Origin: Patiria pectinifera
Lineage: Eukaryota; Echinodermata; Asteroidea; Valvatida; Asterinidae
Length of the DNA: 64,000 nucleotides
Direction of reading: 5' to 3'
NCBI GenBank assembly: GCA_029964075.1
Contig: CM057130.1
Location: forward strand, 496,001-560,000
The number at the start of each line of letters is the position of its first letter. Within the stretch, counting starts at the first letter, position 1. Position numbers and translations under genes: made by a program. This document shows, one piece after another, positions 39,301 through 42,966 of the stretch. The notes below the pieces were generated by a model, which saw only the letters and a list, made by a program, of their open reading frames with translations, had not been told where the DNA came from and made no database searches.

Positions 39301-40163
39301 AACTAAAAGCTTTTGTTATTTTTCCCCATTTCTGTTCTCCACAATTTAGAGCTACGTGACAAAATCGTAGCTCTTACCTTGTGAGGCTGTTTGCCTTGTT
39401 GTTTATAAGCAGCGTTCCTTTTCAACAGTCTGATAATCTTTGACAAGTTTCACCCCAAGACATTGACATGCTGGAGGAGTTTGCATTCTTAAGGACGGAG
39501 ACAGGAGGCAAGTTGCAGCTGGATTTACTGCCCCCCAACCCCTCCTCAGTCAGGTAAATTGCAACTGTTTCCCCATGTATTTAGCTTGTTTGTGATCTAC
39601 CATGAATGTTAGGAAAGGATTGGGGTGTTTGAATCATTGTAACTGAGTCAATCACAAGTTAATCACTAGTCAATCACGAGTCACACGAGACACTCACAAG
39701 TCTAATCACGCGACAGAAGGTCAGAAGTAATAAGGGATTAACAATGACAAAGACAAATTGCCAAAGTCACATTTTGATCTCAATTTCTATTTGCATTGCC
39801 TTCCAGTTTTGTTTTAAACAGGCGTGAGATTTTTCAGACTTTTGACTGAAATCAAATTTTTCTAATCTGAGAGAAAGACATCGGTATAGAAAGAAATGCA
39901 ACTTTCCGACCTTTCAGACCAAGAGTGCGTTGTTTTTTTTAATTGACAATCTCATCCCTATATATATATATATAAAATGAATTTTATTTTTTATTGTTTA
40001 AAACAGGCAGAGGACTGTCACAAGAAATATAACAAAAGGTGGAAAGGAAGACTTTCGTGTTGCCATGGAGAAACAGGTGGTACGATGCGGGGAGAACCTG
40101 GATGCATTGATGAGGACATTCCTGACCACTGAGTGTGACACGTTACAGCAACTGCTCATGTGA
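284..40163 (+). CDS. INTS10: Integrator complex subunit 10, 3' part (12 exons, N-terminus outside window)
   Basis: INTS10 is a subunit of the nuclear Integrator complex, which processes snRNA 3' ends and attenuates RNA polymerase II; it belongs to the INTS10-INTS13-INTS14 arm. Exons: 284-365, 922-1225, 2392-2552, 2866-2993, 34308-34467, 34963-35045, 35690-35770, 36479-36538, 37137-37328, 38512-38677, 39460-39553, 40007-40163. All junctions keep phase and GT/AG boundaries. Landmarks recalled from the vertebrate protein appear in order: [90 protein letters not shown] and RCGENLDAL near the C-terminus. Roughly the first 150-170 residues lie left of the window. The fourth intron is 31.3 kb and hosts seven lectin genes on the same strand. 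Identification rests on memory of the family, not on a search. Confidence 0.92.
420..524. repeat. Three copies of a TCGTACATGTACGAGG palindrome
   Basis: Palindromic copies centred near 428, 475 and 517 lie in the INTS10 intron 366-921, each in a locally similar context (gtgccaa..., gtgccaacc, cgccaaat). The block follows ttaactctttcagtgcc at 398. The rest of the intron holds a short repeat (605-770) that recurs at about 33930-34090. Confidence 0.75.
605..770 (+). repeat. Short dispersed repeat, copy 1
   Basis: Shared pieces are cactgcatgttc, gcatcatgca and catggctgtgattggt, and ggcggggcttac against gacgggcttaac. A second copy lies at about 33930-34090 in another intron of the same gene. Confidence 0.5.
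922..1225 (+). CDS. INTS10: INTS10 exon
   Basis: This large exon encodes [12 protein letters not shown], then [20 protein letters not shown] and [20 protein letters not shown]. These parallel CDVLPLIINN, KAAEFYINYVTR, LMSPSK and DPWERLFKILNVVGMRCEW of vertebrate INTS10. Donor is AAAG|gtgaaa. The frame is open upstream of the acceptor, but that part lacks family similarity. Confidence 0.88.
1682..1790 (+). pseudogene. Decayed duplicate of the 5' part of the INTS10 exon at 2392-2552
   Basis: After a splice-like ctaatcttcag the sequence reads gccagtcacagtgaactgg, close to gccttttacagtaaactgg at 2392. Further on, catcaatgcgcataacagtcgggctaaa tracks catatcaatgagcattacagccgggcc. An indel shifts the frame after PVTVNWQH and stops follow, and no donor is visible. 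It looks like a partial exon duplication that has lost coding capacity. Confidence 0.6.
1872..2378. mobile_element. Inserted element with short inverted ends, flanked by 13-bp direct repeats
   Basis: The ends are agtccatcattt (1872-1883) and its reverse complement aaatgatggact (2363-2374). The 13-mer ctttaatcggcag flanks it at 1859-1871 and 2379-2391. The interior has a CpG-rich stretch (about 2060-2150). No ORF is seen. The class is unclear because 13 bp is long for a target-site duplication. Confidence 0.45.
2392..2552 (+). CDS. INTS10: INTS10 exon
   Basis: The exon follows ttaatcggcag and encodes [17 protein letters not shown], then [20 protein letters not shown]. This corresponds to the vertebrate MNNFDSEAHAKYKNQVVYSTMLVFF region. 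Entry phase 2 and exit phase 1 match both neighbours. Its acceptor lies in a 13-bp direct repeat that flanks an inserted element on the left. Confidence 0.88.
2866..2993 (+). CDS. INTS10: INTS10 exon preceding the lectin-bearing intron
   Basis: It encodes [18 protein letters not shown] followed by a basic, histidine-rich run ending [14 protein letters not shown], like vertebrate PLVLLEDV...HIHKKRKLAEG. The KKRKL run resembles a nuclear localisation signal (inference). The donor is GAG|gtaagtg; the next exon is 31.3 kb away. Confidence 0.92.
3202..3582 (+). mobile_element. tRNA-derived SINE, family 1, + orientation
   Basis: The head reads gtggccttgtgttaagggc (box A-like) and gtgggttcgagtcc (box B). 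The body contains cccttgggcaaggcactttg and ggagtaaatgggtacc, and the 3' end is a TTA/ATT-rich tail. Three minus-strand copies lie in the lectin array and a truncated one lies near 55.9 kb. Confidence 0.85.
4500..5943 (+). repeat. CTL1 5' flank, SINE-free type
   Basis: This 1.4-kb flank matches 16440-17847 upstream of CTL4, including a shared segment at 5391-5582 and 17305-17496. It lacks the SINE present upstream of CTL2, CTL5 and CTL6. It contains tcttcagct about 120 bp before the start codon, a possible acceptor of a 5' UTR exon. No coding sequence is seen. Confidence 0.7.
5944..6486 (+). CDS. CTL1, secreted single-domain C-type lectin
   Basis: A 180-residue protein in one exon. Residues 8-32 form a signal peptide with hydrophobic core [16 protein letters not shown] at 5965 (ATGGCC) is an alternative start. 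The long-form C-type lectin domain spans about 34-159: CKPGW...CYK (Cys34, Cys45), NTYCQGLGG (Cys62), WLGC (94-97), GTWVC (104-108), QDC (Cys134), WND (145-147), Cys150 and ICE (Cys158). The expected disulfides are 34-45, 62-158 and 134-150; Cys97 and Cys108 are extra and may pair. The sugar-site motif is QPS (125-127) in place of EPN or QPD, with WND kept. A tail with Cys169 follows. Members of this family bind glycans, often with calcium; the ligand here is unknown. N-glycosylation sequons occur at NHT (51) and NLS (87). Confidence 0.9.
   Translation: MINSLNTMALNEAQNIKPAILIVIIGCLGVNAICKPGWKEHGSSCYKLTANHTDWENANTYCQGLGGMLLVIESEEENEFIAEEMRNLSIVRAWLGCNDVSMEGTWVCYPEGVKRMQYANWAEGQPSNWKGQDCATIDNEKQHKWNDKDCKKDLYTICETSSRVSAMSCYILGPDGRMQA
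6551..6718 (+). pseudogene. Decayed 3' lectin-domain fragment downstream of CTL1
   Basis: The frame reads [20 protein letters not shown] then DLYTISD, matching [17 protein letters not shown]...YTICE of the gene just upstream. The final ICE becomes ISD and the tail is frameshifted. There is no signal peptide and no first half of the domain, so it is a partial tandem duplicate. Confidence 0.75.
7442..7596. mobile_element. Small inverted-repeat element, filled site 1
   Basis: Ends tcaggggtgtga and tcacacccctga are inverted repeats, and ACTGT flanks it on both sides (7437-7441, 7597-7601). The interior is rich in cagctttttt. The matching positions in the CTL3 and CTL4 units (about 14355 and 19337) lack it. 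Confidence 0.75.
8030..8460 (-). repeat. Dispersed repeat in lectin spacer, unit 1
   Basis: A conserved block with gcgcaccatatgcacaacgc and gacaagaaagatcaagttct recurs at 14760-15200, 19745-20190 and 25115-25560. A diverged copy lies in the opposite orientation at about 58810-59115, so the block is a dispersed repeat caught in the duplication unit. It contains a 75-codon open frame that I do not regard as a gene. Confidence 0.65.
10284..10655 (-). mobile_element. tRNA-derived SINE, family 1, in the CTL2 5' flank
   Basis: Reverse complement of the 3202-3582 element: the tail aataataata is at the left, and the tRNA-like head with box B and gtggcctcgtggttaagggc is at the right. A second 3' SINE fragment (ataaagtgcacttatcc) lies at about 10690-10800. 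Confidence 0.85.
11312..11866 (+). CDS. CTL2, secreted single-domain C-type lectin (RPN/WDD type)
   Basis: A 184-residue single-exon protein with the type A leader ([10 protein letters not shown], core [15 protein letters not shown]) and mature start [15 protein letters not shown]. The domain keeps all six long-form cysteines plus the extra WLGC/GTWVC pair. The ligand loop differs from CTL1: [12 protein letters not shown] followed by [15 protein letters not shown], so the motif is RPN with WDD in place of WND and the loop is longer. The tail ends [16 protein letters not shown]. It is nearly identical to CTL6 (28409-28963) 17.1 kb away. The upstream flank carries a minus-strand SINE. Confidence 0.9.
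   Translation: MINSLNMMALIKPKNIKLAILTVIIGCLGVNAICKPGWIEHGLSCYKFTDNQINWENASTYCQGLGGMLLVIESEEENEFIVEEMRNSGMSSTWLGCNDASMEGTWVCYPEGTKSMQYENWAEGRPNDLNGQDCAALYKYSERHGTWDDISCNEWNDINTICETSSRVSAMSCFTLGPDGRIQP
11867..12861 (+). repeat. CTL2-CTL3 spacer with the type B leader region
   Basis: It matches 28964-29956 between CTL6 and CTL7 almost base for base. It holds an internal imperfect direct repeat (about 12268-12330 and 12438-12500: ttgatgcaaa/tgatgcaaaa followed by gatca and catgtcatct). No gene is seen; it presumably carries the promoter for the type B genes. Confidence 0.65.
12862..13338 (+). pseudogene. CTL3, C-type lectin with 2-bp frameshift before the last cysteine
   Basis: The leader is type [12 protein letters not shown] then [18 protein letters not shown], followed by [15 protein letters not shown]. 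The body resembles CTL2: [12 protein letters not shown], then [15 protein letters not shown]. Where other copies read ATATGTGAGAC (I-C-E), CTL3 reads ATATGAGAC, giving TGA at 13336-13338. The domain therefore loses its final cysteine (partner of TYC) and the whole tail, which remains in another frame to about 13405. The break could be a sequencing or assembly error, or a real inactivating deletion. Confidence 0.8.
13470..13637 (+). pseudogene. Decayed 3' lectin-domain fragment downstream of CTL3
   Basis: It has the same layout as 6551-6718: [21 protein letters not shown] and a shifted tail. It shows that the 3' flank of CTL3 is of the CTL1 type although its leader is not. Confidence 0.75.
13638..16930 (+). 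repeat. Lectin-unit 3' spacer, copy 2
   Basis: Homologous to 6719-10283 but lacking the small element at 7442 and lacking the minus-strand SINE. It includes a copy of the dispersed repeat at 14760-15200. It passes directly into the SINE-free CTL4 upstream flank. No gene is seen. Confidence 0.65.
17848..18390 (+). CDS. CTL4, secreted single-domain C-type lectin (QPS/WND type)
   Basis: 180 residues in one exon. Type A leader [17 protein letters not shown], core [15 protein letters not shown], mature [15 protein letters not shown]. The domain reads [50 protein letters not shown] and HKWNDKDC...YTICE, so all cysteines are present and the motif is QPS plus WND. It is closest to CTL1 and shares CTL1's SINE-free upstream flank, which suggests these two are the same unit type. 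The frame is open 66 bp upstream of the ATG, but the other copies support the start used here. Confidence 0.9.
   Translation: MINSLNMTSLIEPKNIKSVILIVIIGCLGVNAVCKPGWIEHGSSCYKFTDNHTDWENANTYCQGLGGLLLVIESEEENEFIAEEMRNSGMPKAWLGCNDASMEGTWVCYPDGVKRMQYANWAEGQPSNWKGQDCATIDNEKQHKWNDKDCKKDSYTICETSSRVSAMSCYILGPDGRMQA
18455..18616 (+). pseudogene. Decayed 3' lectin-domain fragment downstream of CTL4
   Basis: Homologous to the other three fragments, but with TGA where the others read GGC AAG TGG AAT, and a short deletion near 18581. This confirms that the fragments are not under coding constraint. Confidence 0.7.
18617..22010 (+). repeat. Lectin-unit 3' spacer, copy 3
   Basis: Nearly identical to 23800-27373 at an offset of about 5.37 kb, but without the small inverted-repeat element. 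The dispersed repeat copy is at 19745-20190. No gene is seen. Confidence 0.65.
22011..22380 (-). mobile_element. tRNA-derived SINE, family 1, in the CTL5 5' flank
   Basis: It sits at the same site and in the same orientation as the copies at 10284 and 27374, so it was copied with the unit and is not an independent insertion. Confidence 0.85.
23025..23567 (+). CDS. CTL5, secreted single-domain C-type lectin (QPS/WND type, mosaic)
   Basis: 180 residues, type A leader [17 protein letters not shown], core [15 protein letters not shown]. The first half reads [15 protein letters not shown], identical over a long run of bases to CTL3 and CTL7. The second half reads [12 protein letters not shown] and HKWNDKDC...YTICE, like CTL1 and CTL4, and GVKKMQYA is shared with CTL7. 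All cysteines are intact. The upstream flank is of the SINE type seen at CTL2 and CTL6, while the 3' flank matches CTL1. It is therefore a recombinant between unit types. Confidence 0.9.
   Translation: MINSLNMMALIKPKNIQLAILIVIIGCLGVNAVCKPGWIEHGSSCYKFTDNQMIWKNANTYCQGLGGMLLVIESEEENEFIAEEMRNSGVPRAWLGCNDASMEGTWVCYPEGVKKMQYANWAEGQPSNWNNQDCATIDNEKQHKWNDKDCKKDSYTICETSGRVSAMSCYILGPDGRMQA
23632..23799 (+). pseudogene. Decayed 3' lectin-domain fragment downstream of CTL5
   Basis: Same fragment as at 6551-6718, nearly identical to it, with KWNDKDC and YTISD and a shifted tail. Confidence 0.75.
23800..27373 (+). repeat. Lectin-unit 3' spacer, copy 4
   Basis: Matches 6719-10283 at an offset of about 17.08 kb, including the small inverted-repeat element. 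The dispersed repeat copy is at 25115-25560. No gene is seen. Confidence 0.7.
24521..24694. mobile_element. Small inverted-repeat element, filled site 2
   Basis: Same element and same ACTGT flanks (24516-24520, 24695-24699) as 7442-7596, but with about 18 extra bases (an additional tagctgatttcag-type motif) in the left part. Confidence 0.75.
27374..27740 (-). mobile_element. tRNA-derived SINE, family 1, in the CTL6 5' flank
   Basis: Orthologous in position to the copies at 10284 and 22011; it has the reversed box B and the aataataata tail on the left. Confidence 0.85.
28409..28963 (+). CDS. CTL6, secreted single-domain C-type lectin (RPN/WDD type)
   Basis: 184 residues and nearly identical to CTL2: the differences seen are VCKPGW for ICKPGW and NSRMSST for NSGMSST. 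It keeps the type A leader, the six long-form cysteines, the extra WLGC/GTWVC pair, [20 protein letters not shown] and the cysteine-bearing tail. The very low divergence from CTL2 indicates a recent duplication or gene conversion. Confidence 0.9.
   Translation: MINSLNMMALIKPKNIKLAILTVIIGCLGVNAVCKPGWIEHGLSCYKFTDNQINWENASTYCQGLGGMLLVIESEEENEFIVEEMRNSRMSSTWLGCNDASMEGTWVCYPEGTKSMQYENWAEGRPNDLNGQDCAALYKYSERHGTWDDISCNEWNDINTICETSSRVSAMSCFTLGPDGRIQP
28964..29956 (+). repeat. CTL6-CTL7 spacer with the type B leader region
   Basis: A near copy of 11867-12861 with scattered substitutions and small indels. No gene is seen. Confidence 0.65.
29957..30490 (+). CDS. CTL7, secreted single-domain C-type lectin (QPN/WND type)
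   Basis: 177 residues. Type B leader [11 protein letters not shown], core [18 protein letters not shown], mature [15 protein letters not shown]. The domain is complete: [57 protein letters not shown]. The ligand motif is QPN plus WND with its own loop (INKKDKWND), the closest in the array to a canonical EPN/QPD-WND site. The tail ends [16 protein letters not shown]. It is the only intact gene with the type B leader and the last in the array; sequence after the stop no longer matches the other units. Confidence 0.9.
   Translation: MGVLLEILHPKTTLVVVFILFLCHAGADAVCKPGWKEHGSSCYKFTDNQMIWKNANTYCQGLGGMLLVIESEEENEFIAEEMRNSGMLRAWLGCNDASKEGTWVCYPEGVKKMQYTNWAEGQPNDLGNQDCAVINKKDKWNDRRCNYAKDVFIICETSSRVSAMSCYILGPDGRIQP
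30491..31120. other. Intron sequence right of the lectin array
   Basis: Unique-looking AT-rich sequence with scattered tacatgta motifs. Small open frames on both strands show no domain or codon pattern. I see no feature. Confidence 0.5.
31121..31366. mobile_element. Inverted-repeat element, AGGGATGCC family, copy 1
   Basis: The left end agggatgccggttttcatcc and the right end, which reads agggttgccagtgggtttt in reverse complement, form imperfect terminal inverted repeats. A related copy is at 56585-56906, sharing gccagaattca, gagaaaacaattgtgc and gccatgctagctcaata. A clear target-site duplication is not visible. Confidence 0.65.
31367..32843. other. Non-coding intron sequence
   Basis: AT-rich sequence with poly-C runs at about 31806 and 31980 in a context that looks repeat-derived. 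No coding exon is recognised. Confidence 0.45.
32844..33157. mobile_element. Mariner/pogo-like miniature element with TA target site
   Basis: The left end cagtggaatgccgctata and the right end tatagcgacgttccactg are imperfect inverted repeats of 18 bp, flanked by TA on both sides (32842-32843, 33158-33159). The 314-bp interior has no transposase ORF. The end sequence resembles pogo/Tigger termini (established family feature; recalled, not searched). Confidence 0.75.
33158..34307. other. Intron 3' end before the INTS10 exon at 34308
   Basis: No gene is recognised. A short GC-rich patch (33900-33935) is followed by a second copy (about 33930-34090) of the repeat at 605-770. Confidence 0.5.
34308..34467 (+). 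CDS. INTS10: INTS10 exon after the lectin-bearing intron
   Basis: An acidic start, GDSDSSDDP, is followed by [18 protein letters not shown] and [15 protein letters not shown]. Vertebrate INTS10 has MSSDDED, VVNKAELANSTEVLESF and ESWELLYSLEFLDK in the same order. Acceptor atatcctcag, donor AAAG|gtcagt. Confidence 0.92.
34963..35045 (+). CDS. INTS10: INTS10 exon
   Basis: It encodes [20 protein letters not shown] and then LIDRLLYK, aligning with vertebrate EFTRICLAWKTDTWLWLRIF. The acceptor is tctcttgcag, the donor AAG|gtcagt. Entry phase 1 matches the previous exon. Confidence 0.9.
35690..35770 (+). CDS. INTS10: INTS10 exon
   Basis: The exon has 27 whole codons, starting [17 protein letters not shown], which corresponds to the vertebrate QGQYKKAIASLHHLAAL helix pair. 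It uses gcatatag and CAG|gtaaga as splice sites. Confidence 0.82.
36479..36538 (+). CDS. INTS10: INTS10 exon
   Basis: A 20-codon exon starting [16 protein letters not shown], parallel to vertebrate HQRALIQLATCHFALGEY. Acceptor ttaacgcag, donor TCA|gtgagt. Confidence 0.85.
37137..37328 (+). CDS. INTS10: INTS10 exon
   Basis: This 64-codon exon starts [16 protein letters not shown] and ends [20 protein letters not shown] + LSYK, matching the vertebrate LLPCTSKAIMPYCLHLML region. Acceptor tgatttcag, donor AAG|gtacgc. Confidence 0.9.
37840..38335 (+). mobile_element. Relic of a non-LTR retrotransposon reverse transcriptase C-terminal region
   Basis: The frame reads [32 protein letters not shown], then, after an in-frame TGA at 37991, [35 protein letters not shown] and [23 protein letters not shown] followed by RRLAGH-like text is typical of the region after the reverse transcriptase in LINE-type elements. 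The frame is broken and both ends are missing. It lies in the INTS10 intron 37329-38511. Confidence 0.8.
38512..38677 (+). CDS. INTS10: INTS10 exon
   Basis: It encodes [20 protein letters not shown], then [19 protein letters not shown] and [11 protein letters not shown]. The vertebrate equivalent is MALGHVIVLLQQEWPRGENLF...FFNYVTN. It ends ATC ATC A|gtatcc in phase 1. Confidence 0.9.
38931..39274. mobile_element. piggyBac-type miniature element flanked by TTAA
   Basis: The ends ctctttcgctatgg and ccgtagcgaaagag are inverted repeats, and TTAA lies immediately outside both (38927-38930, 39275-39278), the target of piggyBac transposons. The 344-bp interior repeats the hairpin motif gccgctgncagcggc three times and has no ORF. 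Confidence 0.8.
39460..39553 (+). CDS. INTS10: INTS10 exon
   Basis: The exon encodes [20 protein letters not shown] then [11 protein letters not shown], almost identical to vertebrate [20 protein letters not shown]. Acceptor caccccaag, donor CAG|gtaaat. Confidence 0.93.
39955..39974. repeat. TA microsatellite
   Basis: A run of about ten TA units, 30 bp upstream of the acceptor of the last INTS10 exon. Confidence 0.85.
40007..40163 (+). CDS. INTS10: INTS10 terminal exon
   Basis: It encodes [20 protein letters not shown] and then [14 protein letters not shown], ending QQLLM-stop (TGA 40161-40163). Vertebrate INTS10 ends TVTRGITKGVKEDFRLAME...RCGENLMVVL...LLQTLT. Confidence 0.93.
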
Positions 40164-40206
40164 AATCTGACGCTACCACAGAGCATTGTTATGCAAATAC
40201 TGGTAC

Positions 40207-40212
40207 AATAAA
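40207..40212 (+). promoter_or_regulatory. Candidate polyadenylation signal of INTS10
   Basis: AATAAA lies 44 bp after the INTS10 stop codon. A short 3' UTR is implied if it is used. Confidence 0.5.
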
Positions 40213-40510
40213 ACAATAGTTTCTGAGAGATGTATCTCAATGGAAAAGCAGGTGCCACATTGGTGAAGTTCAGCAAAGTTAACTGGCAGCAGTACTTGGA
40301 GGGAGAGCCACATGCCACATGTTGCTGGCTGGATTCATAGCATACTGAGATTGATACACACAAGCTCAAGGCATGAAACATGCTCTGTTTTCATTCATGT
40401 TTTCATTCATGATGGTCTTGTCCTTCTAGTGGAATGTTTATTCATTGGTCCCATATGGACTTGATACAAAAACAATGTTCCAATTCATTAAGGCTCATCC
40501 ACTGTGCATG

Positions 40511-40805
40511 TGGGGGAGTGTGGCCTAGTGGTTAGGGTTTGTGACTCATGATCAGAGTGTCAGGGGTTCGAATCCAGCTGCTGGCCATATGTTGTGTCCT
40601 TGGGCAAGCCAGTTTATCCCCACTTACCGCCCCACCCAGGAGTATAAATGGGTACCGGCATTAGCTTGAAAGTAACCTGCGATGGACTAGCATCCCATCC
40701 AGGGGGAGTAGAAATATTGTCAGTCATTTCATGCTACTGAAACCGGAGATAAACGCCGACCTGATGGGACATACTGGCTCGTGACAGACTTTACTTACTT
40801 TTACT
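40511..40805 (+). mobile_element. tRNA-derived SINE, family 2
   Basis: The head has gtggcctagtggttaggg (box A-like) and ggggttcgaatcc (box B). The body has ttgggcaagcca and ggagtataaatgggtacc, related to family 1, but the 3' half is different and ends ttacttacttttac. Confidence 0.8.
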
Positions 40806-41241
40806 GCACACATGGGCGATAAAATGTGCACCTCTACAATGCATGTTCCAGCAACATATGTCATACGCACGTGCACATTATACAACAGGGCTTACTTTAT
40901 GGGACTGTTGTATTTCATGACGTCTCACGAGAGCTTTATGTGCAGAACACACCACATGTATGCACTGAATGGTGCTGACTGCTTGCAGTATATTTATTTT
41001 ATTCCAAGTGTGCATAGACCGGTAGAGTCTCTGCCTGAGCAACATATGTATAGTGGCAGTGAAGTCCAAGAGTCTGCCCAAGTCTTGGCATTGTTGAGGC
41101 ACAAAGAGTTCAGACAAAAGGAAAACACATTAACAAACCTTGAACCTTATCGTTCAACCCCGGCGCAAAAATTCCATCTTATAATAGTTTATGCGGTACC
41201 CGCTGCTATGTACATTAGATTTGAACCGGCCAACCGATCCC

Positions 41242-41317
41242 GTTAGCTCGGTGGTCGAGTGGTAAGACATCTGCACTAGAAAGCAGGAGGTCGTGGGTTC
41301 GAGTCCCACCCGAGTGA
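41242..41317 (+). tRNA. tRNA-like sequence, more likely pseudogene or SINE head
   Basis: The stretch has a D-arm-like gtggtcgagtggtaagac, an anticodon-stem-like ctgcactagaaagcag and a perfect T-arm gtggg-ttcgagt-cccac. The acceptor pairing is imperfect (agctcgg with ccgagtg leaves a mismatch and a wobble), and position 33 is not T. I regard it as a tRNA-derived repeat; a functional tRNA is less likely. Confidence 0.4.
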
Positions 41318-41639
41318 TTTTTCCAACTTTCACTCGGGAGGTAACACCCTGAGTATACAGTGTTTAAAACGTCAGTGAAGGGCAAAACCTAATTTGAAGG
41401 TTTGTCTAAAGTTAACAAAGTTGCCTTTCAATACTACAATTTGTTTGTTTGACAAACTATTTGGGGGTATTAAGAGTGTTACATTTTCAAGCCAATTAGG
41501 AATGAAGGATACATTTCTTCCATTTGTCGTGATCAAGTAAGAAATAGAAATTATACTGAGACCATTCACACAAATGTATCTGTCAGTGAGCTTCAACTTG
41601 TAATGTTTTATGATGATATGGTATTATTTCATTAACCCT

Positions 41640-41690
41640 AACTCCCCAGCCTAATTTACTAGCAACCATACCCATTCTGGCAAATTCCAA
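41640..41690 (+). repeat. Dispersed 50-bp repeat, copy 1
   Basis: taaccctaactccccagcc and accatacccattctggcaaa recur at 51929-51983 with few changes. Confidence 0.7.
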
Positions 41691-42569
41691 CACCACATGG
41701 GAAACTGTACACACACACTGTTGGACTTAGTTTCTGGAGGTATGCCAACCCCAGTGTAAAAGACCATCAGTTTAGGGGAACTGTACCTATCCGAACAGAT
41801 TTAAACAAAACCTGCTGTTGAACTTTGATGGGTTGAGTTCGGTTAGGTAAATGCAAAGAATATTAAGTGAATAAGAAATGGGCCCAGGAAATATTTGTTT
41901 TGGTTGGCATACTCATTTCTCACGGATCAACTCCCTGAATCTGTATAAAGGATTACTGGAAGATAGACGAATTTGAAAACAGATTGCAAGCAAATGTTTC
42001 AAATCCTCATCGCAGGAAGCACTGAGGTCCTTGACTATAAAACAATATTCTAAAAAAAATTTAAAAAAAAAGGATTTTTGACAAATCTAAAATGTCATCT
42101 GTGTACAATGTATTATATTTTGGCCTCAACTTTTTTTCTGCTTTTTGCAATTAAAAGAATCGATGAGCGTTTTGTTGCACGTACTGTGTCTAATTAATTT
42201 TAGGTGAAATTGGCTCTATAAAATCTGTTATTTGTCTGAAAATTTGAAATATCTCAAAACCGTCAAACTTAAGGCTTAAATTTATTTGTGGTTACCTATT
42301 ATGTTTTTGATACTGACAGATAAAACATAACAGTGTTAAAATGTTTTTTTTTTATTCAAACTGGTATGACAGGTTTTCAAATAAAAACAAGTAAACAAAT
42401 ATAGCAATTGTTTTAAATGCTGTACTATTTTGTGTTTGTTGTCCATTCATTTTTGTTTAGAGAAAGAAACCCCTTAAAGGGAATGTACATCATTGACTTT
42501 TGCTGTAAAAATGAAAAAAACTATTTGAGAGATGTTCGAAAATGCTAGAAAAAGGGAAAAAAAAAAAAA

Positions 42570-42822
42570 AAATGTTCAAGCAGTCTGGTTCCCTCCTACA
42601 AAATGAAATAAATTGTAAGGTAAGGAAACCAATCTAGCTGGCCTGCACCGTTTCATGACATGTAACCAATAAAAACAAAATTTGGACTTCTTGAAAATGA
42701 CTAACATAGGTGTCATAATTTTACAGGATGCTTTAGACTTTCTTTTAAAAACATCCTAGTAAGGTATTTCGTAAAAATTTGGTAGTTTTGTTTTCCGATG
42801 TTTGCAAATGTATATTCCCTTT
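42570..42822 (+). repeat. GTCTGGTTCCCT repeat family, copy 1
   Basis: It begins gtctggttccct and contains cttgaaaatgac, cacaggatgct-like and ggtagttttgttttc / tgtttgcaaatg sections. These recur in order at 52007-52400 and 54520-54795. Confidence 0.65.
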
Positions 42823-42861
42823 AAACTAGTGTATTTGTGTACTTGTAATTATTACTTTATT

Positions 42862-42966
42862 AGATTTGTTTCATTTATTTATTTATTCATTTTATTTTAT
42901 ATTTTGTATTTTGTATTTTATTTTGTATTTTGTATTTTTCATTTATGTATTTATTTATTTATTACT
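42862..42966 (+). repeat. ATTT/GTATTTT simple repeat
   Basis: Low-complexity sequence of atttattt and ttttgtatt units. Confidence 0.85.

Noticed and set aside
40812..41246. 144-codon open frame after the family 2 SINE
   Set aside because: No family resemblance; codon use is uneven, and it starts at the SINE edge and ends at the tRNA-like sequence.
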